Below are positions 16,339 through 24,249 of a stretch of 25,299 nt of DNA, one piece after another (the stretch's first letter is position 1; each line of letters begins with the position of its first letter). Below the pieces are notes generated by a model that was not told the origin of the DNA, made no database searches, and saw nothing but the letters and a program-made list of their open reading frames with translations. This DNA is from CAVVXX01 sp052389895. Lineage in GTDB: Bacteria > Pseudomonadota > Alphaproteobacteria > Micropepsales > Micropepsaceae. Both the position numbers and the translations under genes were made by a program. The DNA lies in assembly GCA_052389895.1 (NCBI GenBank), contig JBQTHM010000024.1:1-25299 (forward strand). Reading direction: 5' to 3'.

Positions 16339-16373
16339 TTGACGAAATTGGGGGCAGCCGCTAAGAGAGCGGC
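16339..16373 (+). promoter_or_regulatory. Candidate icd promoter with overlapping inverted repeat
   Basis: TTGACG (16339-16344) and TAAGAG (16362-16367) are 17 bp apart within the 78-bp icd/trmJ-like divergent gap. An inverted repeat, GCCGCT-AAGAG-AGCGGC (16357-16373), covers the -10 and the expected start region and could be an operator or a 5' stem. The -10 is weak. Confidence 0.35.
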
Positions 16374-16403
16374 CATCCTATCGCCCGCCTCCGAGGCCTG
16401 CCT

Positions 16404-17615
16404 ATGGCGAAAATCAGGTTAGCCAATCCGGTCGTCGAGCTCGACGGCGACGAGATGACGCGCATCATCTGGGCGCTGATCAAGCAGAGACTGATCCTGC
16501 CGTACCTCGACATCAAGCTCGATTATTTCGACCTCGGCATCGAAAACCGCGACCGCACGGAAGACCGTGTCACCGTGGAGGCGGCGGAAGCCATCAAGCG
16601 CGTAGGCGTAGGCGTGAAATGCGCCACCATCACGCCCGACGAAGCGCGCGTGAAGGAATTCGGCCTCAAACAGATGTGGAAGTCGCCCAACGGCACGATC
16701 CGCAACATCCTGGGCGGCGTGATTTTCCGCGAACCCATCATCTGCAGCAACGTGCCGCGCCTGGTGCCGGGCTGGACCAAGCCCATCGTGATCGGGCGCC
16801 ATGCCTTCGGGGATCAGTATCGCGCCACCGATTTCCGCGTGCCGGGCGCAGGTAAGCTGACCATAAGCTTCGCGGGCGCGGATGGCACAAAGATCGAACA
16901 CGAAGTGTTTGACTTTCCGGGCGGCGGCGTTGCGCTTGCGATGTACAACGTTGACGATTCCATCCGCGATTTCGCGCGGGCCTCGTTCAATTACGGGCTT
17001 GCGCACAACTTTCCCGTCTATCTCTCGACCAAGAACACCATCCTCAAGGCCTATGATGGGCGCTTCAAAGATCTGTTCCAGGAAATCTTCAACACCGAAT
17101 TTGCAGCCAAGTTCAAGGCCGCCGGCCTTACTTACGAACACCGCCTCATCGACGACATGGTGGCAAGCGCGCTTAAATGGGCAGGCGGCTATGTGTGGGC
17201 ATGCAAGAACTACGACGGCGATGTCGAGTCCGACACGGTCGCGCAAGGCTTTGGTTCGCTCGGACTGATGACCAGCGTTCTGATGAGCCCGGACGGCAGG
17301 ATCGTCGAATCCGAGGCCGCGCACGGCACAGTGACGCGCCATTACCGCGAGTACCAGAAGGGCCACGCCACCTCGACCAACTCGATCGCGTCCATTTTCG
17401 CCTGGACGCGCGGGCTCGCGCATCGCGCCAAGCTCGACGACAACGCCGAGCTCGCGCGCCTCGCAGACACGCTGGAGAAAGTGTGCGTGGGCACGGTGGA
17501 AGCGGGTTTCATGACCAAAGACCTGGCCCTCCTCATCGGCCCCGAGCAGAAATGGCTCTCCACCGAGGGATTCCTCGACAAGGTGGATGAGAATCTGAAA
17601 CGGGCGATGGGATAG
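16404..17615 (+). CDS. icd: NADP-dependent isocitrate dehydrogenase
   Basis: A 403-residue TCA-cycle enzyme converting isocitrate to 2-oxoglutarate and CO2 with NADP. It belongs to the homodimeric type shared with eukaryotes and common in alphaproteobacteria, as shown by the start KIRLANPVVELDGDEMTRII. The substrate loop KSPNGTIRN begins at Lys93, and MSPDGRIVESEAAHGTVTRH forms the metal and cofactor region. No disruption is seen. A small membrane protein gene follows 3 bp after the stop and probably shares its transcript. A long open frame on the opposite strand is a GC-codon shadow. Confidence 0.96.
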   Translation: MAKIRLANPVVELDGDEMTRIIWALIKQRLILPYLDIKLDYFDLGIENRDRTEDRVTVEAAEAIKRVGVGVKCATITPDEARVKEFGLKQMWKSPNGTIRNILGGVIFREPIICSNVPRLVPGWTKPIVIGRHAFGDQYRATDFRVPGAGKLTISFAGADGTKIEHEVFDFPGGGVALAMYNVDDSIRDFARASFNYGLAHNFPVYLSTKNTILKAYDGRFKDLFQEIFNTEFAAKFKAAGLTYEHRLIDDMVASALKWAGGYVWACKNYDGDVESDTVAQGFGSLGLMTSVLMSPDGRIVESEAAHGTVTRHYREYQKGHATSTNSIASIFAWTRGLAHRAKLDDNAELARLADTLEKVCVGTVEAGFMTKDLALLIGPEQKWLSTEGFLDKVDENLKRAMG

Positions 17616-17618
17616 TCC

Positions 17619-18086
17619 ATGGCACTTTCCGAGCTTGCCAGTATCGCTAATCTCATCACCAGCGTGGCGGTGCTGGGATCGCTCATCTTCCTAGGCCAAC
17701 AGATCCGCCAGAGCGCCCGTAACCAGCGCTCGATCATGGATCGCGGCCGTTCGCAGCAGGTCAGCGACTGGCTGCAATTCATCGCCTCGCCCGACATTGC
17801 GCCGCTCATTTTCCGCGGCCACGCCATGGACCCGAAACTGACGCCAGACGAGCACCGGCGCTATTTGTGGTGCCTGTATCCGCTTCTGCTCCACTACGAA
17901 GACAGCTATTACCAGCATCGCGAACGCATGCTGGGCGACGAACAATACGTTTCGATCTGCAACCAGATGCGCGACGACGCGCGTTATGCCGGCTTTCGAG
18001 CGGCATGGGGCGAAGTTCGCGATCGGTTTTCGGAAGAGTTCAGGAGGTTCGCCGACCAGATGTTCGTGTCACCGGCCGAAGCCTAG
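17619..18086 (+). CDS. Small protein with one N-terminal membrane segment, function unknown
   Basis: A 155-residue protein that I do not assign to a characterised family. One hydrophobic segment at about residues 9-27 (ANLITSVAVLGSLIFLGQQI) would anchor it in the inner membrane. The rest is soluble and rich in Arg, Gln and aromatic residues, including RQSARNQRSIMDRGR right after the membrane segment and LHYEDSYYQHRERML in the middle. Proteins of this general form are common near housekeeping genes in proteobacteria and remain uncharacterised. It starts 3 bp after icd. Its 3' end overlaps the end of the convergent alaS gene by 4 bp if the alaS frameshift is corrected, or by 47 bp as the sequence stands. 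Confidence 0.75.
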   Translation: MALSELASIANLITSVAVLGSLIFLGQQIRQSARNQRSIMDRGRSQQVSDWLQFIASPDIAPLIFRGHAMDPKLTPDEHRRYLWCLYPLLLHYEDSYYQHRERMLGDEQYVSICNQMRDDARYAGFRAAWGEVRDRFSEEFRRFADQMFVSPAEA

Positions 18087-20781
18087 GCGGGCGCGAGCGC
18101 CGCCAGTTTCTTTTCGATTGCGGCGAGCGCCTCTTTCGCGCGCGCGCCGTCGGGGCCGCCCGCCTGCGCAGGTCGGGCCGGCCGCCGCCGCCCTTGCCGC
18201 CGAGCGCCTCCGCACCTGCGCGCGCGAGATCGACGGCACTCAAGTATTTCGTGAGATCGTCCGTGACGCCTACCACGAGCGATGCTCTGCCATCTGTTGA
18301 CGTGATGAACGCAACAACACCAGAACCGATCCTAGCCTTCGCATCGTCGGCCAGCGCTTTGAGATCTTTCGGAGCAATACCCTGAACCTCGCGAGCATCG
18401 AGCTTAATTTTGCGCTTTCCGGCTTCGACGCCAGGAGCATGTAAGGTCAAACTGAATTCCTTCACTGGTACTTGTCCGCCCGCGCCACCTGAAGCCAACT
18501 GTCTCTTAGCTTCGCTTAGCTCGCGTTCCAGGCGACGGCGCTCATCCACCAATTGCGAAACGCGGGCGGAAAGTTCGGCGGGCGACGTCTTCAACACCGA
18601 TGCCGCGCTCTTCAATGCCTCCGCCTGCTCTTCGAGATAGCGGCGCGCGCCTTCCGAGGTCAGCGCATCGATGCGGCGCACGCCCGAAGCCACTGCGCTT
18701 TCCGAAAGAATGGTGAAGAGGCCGATGTCGCCCAGCCTGCGCACATGCGTGCCACCGCAAAGCTCGACCGAGAAAGGCTTCTGCGCGGCCGCAAGGTCGT
18801 CGCCCATGGAAAGCACGCGCACTTCGTCGCCATACTTTTCGCCGAACATGGCGACGGCGCCCTGTTCGATCGCCTGCTTGGTCGGCAGGAGCCGGGTGAT
18901 CACGTCGCGGTTCTGGCGGATGACCGCATTCACTTCGTCTTCGATGGCGGCGAGCTCGTCCGGCGTCACAGGCTTGGGATGGCTGAAGTCGAAACGCAAC
19001 CGGTCGGGGGCGACCAGAGAGCCCTTCTGCACCACATGGGGCCCCAGCACATGCTTGAGCGCCGCGTGCAGAAGATGCGTGGCCGAATGGTTGGCGCGCG
19101 TGGCGCGCCTGAGCTCGGAATTGACCCGCAGTTGCACGCCGTCGCCCACGGCAAACGTTCCGCGCGAAACTTTCACCGCATGGACATTGAGGTCGTGGAG
19201 CTTGCGCTCGGTATCGACGACCTCGGCTTCCGCGCCCTTGCCCGAAAACATCCCGCCCTTGTCGCCCACCTGGCCACCGCCTTCGGCATAGAAGGGCGTC
19301 TGGTTGGTGAGAATGCGCACCGTCTCGCCGGCGCTGGCGCTTTGCACGCGCTTGCCGTCCTTCACCATGGCGACAATCGAGCCTTCGGCCGATTCCGTCT
19401 GGTAACCGAGGAATTCGGTTGGGCCCAATTCCTCACGCAGCGCAAACCACAGCTTGGCGGTTTCGGCTTCGCCCGAGCCGGCCCAGGCCTTGCGCGCTTC
19501 CGCCTTCTGGCGCGCCATGGCGGCATCGAAGCCTTTCGTGTCCACGTCGATTCCGCGAGGGCGGAGCGCATCCTGGGTGAGATCGAGCGGGAAACCGTAG
19601 GTATCGTAGAGCTTGAAGGCCACTTCACCCGGGAGCGTCGCGCCCTTCTTTACGCCCGCGGTTGCTTCATCGAGCAGCTTGAGTCCGCGCGCGAGCATTT
19701 CGCGGAAGCGGGTCTCTTCCAGCCTGAGCGTTTCGCTGGCGAGCGCCTCGGCGCGCTTGAGCTCTGGGTAGTGGGCGCCCATTTCGGCGACGAGAGCCGG
19801 CACCAGCCGGTACATCAGTGGATCTTTGCTTCCCAGAATATGCGCATGCCTCATGGCGCGGCGCATGATGCGGCGAAGCACATAGCCGCGGCCTTCGTTG
19901 GACGGGAGCACGCCGTCGGCGATGAGGAAGCAGGACGCACGCAAATGGTCGGCAATGACGCGGTGGCTTGCGGCGTGGGCACCCGAGGCGGGCTGGCCGG
20001 TGGCCTCGACCGAAGCCGCAATCAGATGGCGGAAAAGGTCGATGTCGTAGTTATCGTGGACGCCTTGTAGAACCGCCGTAATGCGCTCGAGCCCCATGCC
20101 GGTGTCGATGGAGGGCTTGGGAAGGGCTTCGCGCTTGCCGCCGCTAACCTGCTCGAACTGCATGAAGACGAGATTCCAGATCTCGACGAAGCGGTCGCCG
20201 TCGTCGTCTTTCGATCCCGGCGGGCCGCCCGGGATGTGCTCGCCGTGGTCGTAGAAAATCTCCGAGCAGGGGCCACAGGGGCCCGTCTCGCCCATGGACC
20301 AGAAATTGTCGGAAGTGGGGATGCGCACGAATTTGGATTCCGGCAGGCCCGAAATCTTTTTCCACAACGCGAAGGCATCGGCGTCTTGCGCATAGACGCT
20401 CACCAGCAGCCGCTTGGGCGAAATGGCGAAGTCTTTGGTGACAAGGTCCCAGGCGAGCCTGATCGCTTCCTCCTTGAAATAGTCGCCGAAGGAGAAATTG
20501 CCCAGCATCTCGAAAAAGGTGTGATGGCGCGCGGTGTAGCCGACGCGATCGAGGTCGTTGTGCTTGCCGCCCGCGCGCACGCATTTCTGCGACGAAGCCG
20601 CGCGGGGAATGGCGCGCTTTTCCTGCCCGGTGAAGACGTTCTTGAACTGCACCATGCCCGCATTGGTGAAGAGGAGCGTGGGATCGTTCCTGGGCACGAG
20701 CGGCGAGGAGGGGACCACCTCGTGCCCATGGCGCGCGAAGAAATCGAGAAACGCGCTGCGGATTTCGTTCAGGCTTTGCAT
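18040..20781 (-). CDS. alaS: Alanyl-tRNA synthetase, 3' end frameshifted
   Basis: AlaS charges tRNA-Ala. The start at 20781 gives the family beginning MQSLNEIRSAFLDFFARHGH. The class II aminoacylation core, the editing domain with NHSATHLLHAAL and CGGTH, and the start of the C-Ala domain are all present. The frame is normal to residue 871, through the Gly-rich GGKGGGGRPDL. It then changes into a basic tail (RRRAAPTARARKRR...) and stops only at 18040. Adding one base between 18168 and 18169 restores the family end AQAGGPDGARAKEALAA and a stop at 18083, giving 899 residues. As read, the protein is 913 residues with 28 native C-terminal residues lost and 42 foreign ones gained. This is a real one-base deletion or a sequencing or assembly error. 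Confidence 0.92.
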   Translation of the reverse strand: MQSLNEIRSAFLDFFARHGHEVVPSSPLVPRNDPTLLFTNAGMVQFKNVFTGQEKRAIPRAASSQKCVRAGGKHNDLDRVGYTARHHTFFEMLGNFSFGDYFKEEAIRLAWDLVTKDFAISPKRLLVSVYAQDADAFALWKKISGLPESKFVRIPTSDNFWSMGETGPCGPCSEIFYDHGEHIPGGPPGSKDDDGDRFVEIWNLVFMQFEQVSGGKREALPKPSIDTGMGLERITAVLQGVHDNYDIDLFRHLIAASVEATGQPASGAHAASHRVIADHLRASCFLIADGVLPSNEGRGYVLRRIMRRAMRHAHILGSKDPLMYRLVPALVAEMGAHYPELKRAEALASETLRLEETRFREMLARGLKLLDEATAGVKKGATLPGEVAFKLYDTYGFPLDLTQDALRPRGIDVDTKGFDAAMARQKAEARKAWAGSGEAETAKLWFALREELGPTEFLGYQTESAEGSIVAMVKDGKRVQSASAGETVRILTNQTPFYAEGGGQVGDKGGMFSGKGAEAEVVDTERKLHDLNVHAVKVSRGTFAVGDGVQLRVNSELRRATRANHSATHLLHAALKHVLGPHVVQKGSLVAPDRLRFDFSHPKPVTPDELAAIEDEVNAVIRQNRDVITRLLPTKQAIEQGAVAMFGEKYGDEVRVLSMGDDLAAAQKPFSVELCGGTHVRRLGDIGLFTILSESAVASGVRRIDALTSEGARRYLEEQAEALKSAASVLKTSPAELSARVSQLVDERRRLERELSEAKRQLASGGAGGQVPVKEFSLTLHAPGVEAGKRKIKLDAREVQGIAPKDLKALADDAKARIGSGVVAFITSTDGRASLVVGVTDDLTKYLSAVDLARAGAEALGGKGGGGRPDLRRRAAPTARARKRRSPQSKRNWRRSRPPRLRPVTRTSGRRTS

Positions 20782-20933
20782 GTCAATCCGACGACCTCGG
20801 CCCACATATAACATCTGGGTAGATTAGAACGAATATAAAGAGCCTCCGGACCGCCTGCCACATTCAATGGGCTGATTCTAAACAGTTTTCGTTCAGAGGT
20901 TGTTTTTCACTTTTTGCCCCTCCCCCCTCCCCC

Positions 20934-20962
20934 AAACAGAAAGGGCGTCCCGAAGGACGCCC
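20934..20962 (-). terminator. Rho-independent terminator of recA
   Basis: On the minus strand GGGCGTCC-TTCG-GGACGCCC is a perfect 8-bp stem with a stable UUCG tetraloop, followed by TTTCTGTTT. It starts 23 bp after the recA stop, so recA and alaS are probably separate transcripts. The 204-bp recA-alaS gap also has a TTATAT element on the minus strand about 30 bp before alaS, a weak alaS -10 candidate. Confidence 0.88.
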
Positions 20963-20985
20963 CCCTGGGAGCCATTGCGGCAAAA

Positions 20986-22068
20986 CTATTCTTCGGCCGC
21001 GGCCGCCGCCGGCTCATCGCCGCCCGCAACGGCGAGATTGGCGGAGAGCAGCCCCGCGCTGGCGCGGATTCCGCTTTCGATCTTGGCGGCCACTTCCTTG
21101 TTGGCATCGAGGAACTGCTTCGCGTTCTCGCGCCCCTGGCCGATGCGGCTCCCCTCATAAGAAAACCAGGTGCCCGATTTCTCGACGATGCCGGCCTTCA
21201 CGCCCAGATCGAGCAGCTCGCCCGATTTGGAAATGCCGTGGCCGTACATGATATCGAACTCCACCTGGCGGAAGGGGGGCGCCACCTTGTTTTTCACTAC
21301 TTTGACGCGCGTCTGGTTGCCCACGACTTCGTCGCGATCCTTGATGGCGCCGATACGGCGGATATCGAGGCGCACGGAGGCATAGAATTTCAGCGCATTG
21401 CCGCCGCTGGTCGTTTCCGGATTGCCGAACATGATGCCTATCTTCATGCGGATCTGATTGATGAAAATGACGATGGTGTTGGACTTCGAGATGGAGCCGG
21501 TGAGCTTGCGCAAGGCCTGGCTCATCAGGCGGGCCTGCAGGCCCGGCAACTGGTCGCCCATCTCGCCTTCGAGCTCGGCTTTGGGGGTCAGCGCCGCCAC
21601 CGAATCGATCACCACGATATCGACGCCGCCCGAGCGCACCAGCGTGTCGGTGATTTCGAGCGCCTGCTCGCCGGTATCGGGTTGCGAAATCAGCAGCTCG
21701 TCGATGTTGACGCCGAGCTTCTTGGCGTAAGCGGGATCGAGCGCGTTTTCCGCATCGACGTAAGCGGCCGCCCCACCTCTTTTCTGCACCTCGGCCACCG
21801 CGTGCAGCGCCAGCGTCGTCTTGCCCGAGGATTCGGGGCCGTAGATTTCCACCACGCGCCCGCGGGGAAGCCCGCCGATGCCGAGCGCGATATCGAGGCC
21901 GAGCGAGCCCGTGGGCACGGCGTCGGCCTCCACCGCCTTTTCGCGCTGGCCGAGCCGCATGACCGAGCCCTTGCCGAAGGCGCGGTCGATCTGGGAAAGG
22001 GCGGCCTCGAGCGCCCGTTTGCGGTCGGAATTGTCGGGTGTGACCACGCGTAAAGCCGGTTGTGCCAT
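20986..22068 (-). CDS. recA: Recombinase RecA
   Basis: A 360-residue strand-exchange protein and SOS co-protease. Core motifs: Walker A GPESSGKT, Walker B VVIDSVAAL, DNA-binding loop 1 QLPGLQARLMSQALR, and loop 2 around FGNPETTSGGNALKF. The C-terminal tail is short and acidic (AAAAAEE end). The ATG at 22068 follows AGGAGGGAGAAACCC and gives the family start; an in-frame ATG much further upstream (22227) would run through the transposon end and is not used. The region about 115 bp upstream has been interrupted by an IS1595-family element, so its regulation may be altered. Confidence 0.97.
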   Translation of the reverse strand: MAQPALRVVTPDNSDRKRALEAALSQIDRAFGKGSVMRLGQREKAVEADAVPTGSLGLDIALGIGGLPRGRVVEIYGPESSGKTTLALHAVAEVQKRGGAAAYVDAENALDPAYAKKLGVNIDELLISQPDTGEQALEITDTLVRSGGVDIVVIDSVAALTPKAELEGEMGDQLPGLQARLMSQALRKLTGSISKSNTIVIFINQIRMKIGIMFGNPETTSGGNALKFYASVRLDIRRIGAIKDRDEVVGNQTRVKVVKNKVAPPFRQVEFDIMYGHGISKSGELLDLGVKAGIVEKSGTWFSYEGSRIGQGRENAKQFLDANKEVAAKIESGIRASAGLLSANLAVAGGDEPAAAAAEE

Positions 22069-22151
22069 GGGTTTCTCCCTCCTTATTTCACAGCGCTTTC
22101 CCGTTTCCCAATGGAAAGGACGGCTGCGCCCGCGCTCTAAACTAGCCCAAT

Positions 22152-22166
22152 GTACCTGCTTTGTTC
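22152..22166 (-). promoter_or_regulatory. Near-consensus LexA (SOS) box upstream of recA
   Basis: GTAC-CTGCTTT-GTTC on the plus strand (GAAC-N7-GTAC on the recA strand) matches the alphaproteobacterial LexA site GTTC-N7-GTTC at 7 of 8 fixed bases. It is 84-98 bp upstream of the recA start, where an operator would be expected, and is on the recA side of the transposon. A possible recA -10 (TAGTTT, 22144-22139) lies just downstream of it. Confidence 0.5.
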
Positions 22167-22173
22167 TGTTTGG

Positions 22174-22182
22174 CAAGATACC
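22174..22182 (+). repeat. Direct repeat CAAGATACC, left copy (target duplication candidate)
   Basis: CAAGATACC occurs here and again at 24250-24258 in the same orientation, each within 4-5 bp of a perfect inverted-repeat arm of the transposon. IS1595-family elements usually duplicate 8 bp, so an 8-bp part of this 9-mer (CAAGATAC or AAGATACC) is the best target-site candidate. Confidence 0.6.
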
Positions 22183-22186
22183 GTGT

Positions 22187-22207
22187 TTATCCCTTGACAG
22201 CAAGTAA
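22187..22207 (+). repeat. Left terminal inverted repeat of the transposon
   Basis: The 21 bases starting TTATCCCTTGACAGC are the exact reverse complement of 24224-24244. The arm contains a perfect TTGACA (22194-22199) pointing into the element, but no convincing -10 follows 16-18 bp later before the protease start. Confidence 0.93.
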
Positions 22208-22220
22208 GGTTGAGGCGGAA

Positions 22221-23342
22221 ATGTCAAATGGAACGAGAGACATAAGGATTGTGGATGAGGTCAGCTTTGCGGGATTGGGATTCGATACTGCTTATGTCAG
22301 GGCGTATTCATCCCTAGGGACCCCGTATTACCGAGTCGTCGAGGTAGGCATGCCGAGAATCCCTGAAAACCACTTGGATTGTGTTTGCTATCTCTACAGG
22401 ACGCGCGCCGATGCGAAGGTGGGGCGGAACACTGTCGGCACCGGATTTCTTACCATCATTCAGTCGCAAGCAAACCCAGCTAAGGGATGGGTCTACGCGA
22501 TTACGAATTGGCATGTCGCCTGCCGCGACGGTGGGTCAGTAGTGAGTATCAACACCCATGAGGGCGAGCCCGATGTATTCGAGTTCGACAGCGCAGAGTG
22601 GCAGTTTGATGCGCGCTTCGACATCGCAGCGATTCCCATTCCGCTCGATAATGCAAAGCATAGGATAGCCTATGTTCCCACGCCCGGTTTTCTTGAGGCA
22701 TCGAATCCTAGAAAGATCGGCGTCGGAGAAGATGTGTATATGTTGGGTCGGTTCATCGACTACACAGGCGCGCAAGTTGCCAGCCCGTTTGTGCGATTTG
22801 GGCATATAAGTTCTATGCCGGTTCCCATAAAACAACCAAATGGGATTATAGCGGATAGTTTTTGCATCGATGTGCACTCTCGCAGTGGATATTCGGGCTC
22901 ACCAGTTTGGGTTTACAGAACTCCTGGTTATAATCTTGCCGAAGTGCTTGATGCCAAAAGTCAAAAAGTGCTGTTAGCTGGCACAAGTTACCTCGGATTG
23001 CTTGGTATTCATTGGGGTCAATTTCCCGAATTATGGGAATTGGAGTCCATCAAAGGCGGCGAAGAGCCGAAACGTGAGGCCGCGCTCATTACTGAGGGCA
23101 ATTATGTTCGCGGTCTAAGCGGTATGACGTGTGTTCTACCAGCATGGAATATCTTGGAGGTCCTGAATTTGCCGAAACTCAAGAATGTGCGTGACAGAGA
23201 CGAGAAAATCCTTGCTGCCAAGAAGGCGACGGCCGGCGAACCTATAGCAGAATCTACGGTGCAAGCTGACAATCCCGAACATCAAGAGGATTTCAAGAGA
23301 CTGCTAAACGCGGCAGCGAAACCGCAGAAACGAGCCGGTTGA
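22221..23342 (+). CDS. Trypsin-like serine protease, transposon passenger
   Basis: A 373-residue protein with a chymotrypsin/trypsin-like fold signature. The triad is visible in the right order and contexts: His98 in ITNWHVA, Asp134 in FDIAAIPI, Ser225 in SGYSGSPV. No signal peptide or membrane segment is seen, so it should act in the cytoplasm. After the protease domain (about residues 60-285) there is a charged C-terminal tail ending KRLLNAAAKPQKRAG. The ATG at 22221 follows GAGG at a good distance and lies wholly inside the element; an upstream in-frame ATG (22161) is outside the transposon and so is not the native start. Its 3' end overlaps the transposase gene by 50 bp, tail to tail. Base use is richer in A+T than the neighbouring housekeeping genes. 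The target is unknown. Confidence 0.85.
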   Translation: MSNGTRDIRIVDEVSFAGLGFDTAYVRAYSSLGTPYYRVVEVGMPRIPENHLDCVCYLYRTRADAKVGRNTVGTGFLTIIQSQANPAKGWVYAITNWHVACRDGGSVVSINTHEGEPDVFEFDSAEWQFDARFDIAAIPIPLDNAKHRIAYVPTPGFLEASNPRKIGVGEDVYMLGRFIDYTGAQVASPFVRFGHISSMPVPIKQPNGIIADSFCIDVHSRSGYSGSPVWVYRTPGYNLAEVLDAKSQKVLLAGTSYLGLLGIHWGQFPELWELESIKGGEEPKREAALITEGNYVRGLSGMTCVLPAWNILEVLNLPKLKNVRDRDEKILAAKKATAGEPIAESTVQADNPEHQEDFKRLLNAAAKPQKRAG

Positions 23343-24183
23343 ACATCGTCGCATGGCAGTGGCGGAAATTGCGCCGATAGGAAAACTCACTCACGTATTT
23401 CCAGAGGTGCTTGCCAGAGACGTGGACGTGCGTTCCCCGAATTGCGCGCTTCAATAGACTCCAGTGGCCTTCAATCGTATTCGTGTGGTGAATGCCCCGC
23501 ACCCATTCCTCTTTCGCGTGATTGACAACGCCATGCCTGTAGGGGCTGGCATACAGGCTTCGATAACTCCGCAATTCATCTGTGCTGATTGTTGAGCCCG
23601 GCAAGATGTTCTTGCGGATAAACGGCTCCAGTGTCTTACGGCGAATATCTTTAATCGGGCCAGCGCGAAGCGCCCCTTCGCGGGCAACCATGCCCATGAC
23701 TGTGAACTTGTTGGCTTTGCCGCGCTTGCCTTTGCCCTTCATGGGGCCACGCTGGACACCGCCGACTAGCGTTTCGTCTATCTCCACATGGCCTGACAGC
23801 GGCCCCTTATAGTCAGCTACAGCCATGAGCTTGCGAAGCTCGTGCGCCAAGCGCCATGCGGTTTTGTAGGTGCATCCGATTTGGCGCTGTAGCTCTTTCG
23901 CAGCTACGCCATGCCGCGTGCTTGTCATGAGATACATGGCGAAGAACCAATGCGTGAGCTTGGTGCTGGACTTGTGGAAGATCGTTCCCGCGCAGGGATA
24001 AATGTGGTGGCCGCACTCCTGACAGGCATAAGCGCGGCGGGCCGTCATGGCGTGAAAAGTCACCTCTGCCTTACAGGCAGGGCAGACAAGGCGCGTGCCG
24101 CCGTATTTGGCCTTCATAACGGCGGCCAGGCAGGCCGCATCATCGGGGAACTCAGTCTGAAACTGCTTGAAAGTATATTTCAT
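23293..24183 (-). CDS. IS1595-family transposase (ISXO2-like)
   Basis: A 296-residue transposase. It has an N-terminal zinc ribbon with Cys34-x2-Cys37 and Cys54-x2-Cys57, and a helix-turn-helix region (about 90-115, GVAAKELQRQIGCTYKTAWRL). The catalytic domain has Asp136 in HVEIDETLVGG, Asp202 in STDELRSY, and Asn235-Thr-Ile-Glu238 in HHTNTIEGHWSLLKR, as expected for IS1595/ISXO2. I chose the ATG at 24183 because it follows GTGAGGG at about 8 bp and matches the usual MKYTFKQFQ start; a GTG five codons upstream overlaps that ribosome site. All catalytic residues are present, so it is probably active. Confidence 0.93.
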   Translation of the reverse strand: MKYTFKQFQTEFPDDAACLAAVMKAKYGGTRLVCPACKAEVTFHAMTARRAYACQECGHHIYPCAGTIFHKSSTKLTHWFFAMYLMTSTRHGVAAKELQRQIGCTYKTAWRLAHELRKLMAVADYKGPLSGHVEIDETLVGGVQRGPMKGKGKRGKANKFTVMGMVAREGALRAGPIKDIRRKTLEPFIRKNILPGSTISTDELRSYRSLYASPYRHGVVNHAKEEWVRGIHHTNTIEGHWSLLKRAIRGTHVHVSGKHLWKYVSEFSYRRNFRHCHATMFNRLVSAVSLPRLAVS

Positions 24184-24208
24184 GGCTGCAACCCTCACTT
24201 GCAGCTAA

Positions 24209-24237
24209 GGGATAGCAGATCAGTTACTTGCTGTCAA
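24209..24237 (-). promoter_or_regulatory. Transposase promoter with -35 inside the terminal repeat
   Basis: On the minus strand, TTGACA (24237-24232, within the right inverted repeat) is followed after 17 bp by TATCCC (24214-24209), about 25 bp before the transposase start. The -35 is perfect and the -10 is partial. An end-embedded promoter of this kind is common in insertion sequences. Confidence 0.6.
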
Positions 24238-24244
24238 GGGATAA
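24224..24244 (-). repeat. Right terminal inverted repeat of the transposon
   Basis: Exact 21-bp reverse complement of 22187-22207. Bases outside it (24245-24249) differ from those outside the left arm. Confidence 0.93.
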
Positions 24245-24249
24245 TTGCC

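Noticed and set aside
16419..17423. 334-codon open frame on the strand opposite icd
   Set aside because: It is the reverse shadow of an intact, conserved gene in GC-rich DNA and has no family-like protein pattern.
18553..20070. 505-codon open frame opposite alaS
   Set aside because: The alaS protein is clearly the real product; the antisense frame is low-complexity His/Ala/Arg/Gly and has no recognisable domain.
20917..20933. C-rich run (G-rich on the recA strand), possible quadruplex
   Set aside because: Only three runs of three or more G separated by single A are present, which is not enough for a standard four-run motif; it is noted only as a tract just beyond the recA terminator.
20914..22053. 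379-codon open frame opposite recA
   Set aside because: Same reason: a mirror of recA codon bias, crossing the recA terminator, with no domain pattern.
22161..22220. Upstream extension of the protease gene to an ATG at 22161
   Set aside because: The ATG lies in host DNA outside the element; the inner ATG at 22221 has a ribosome site and is within the transposon.
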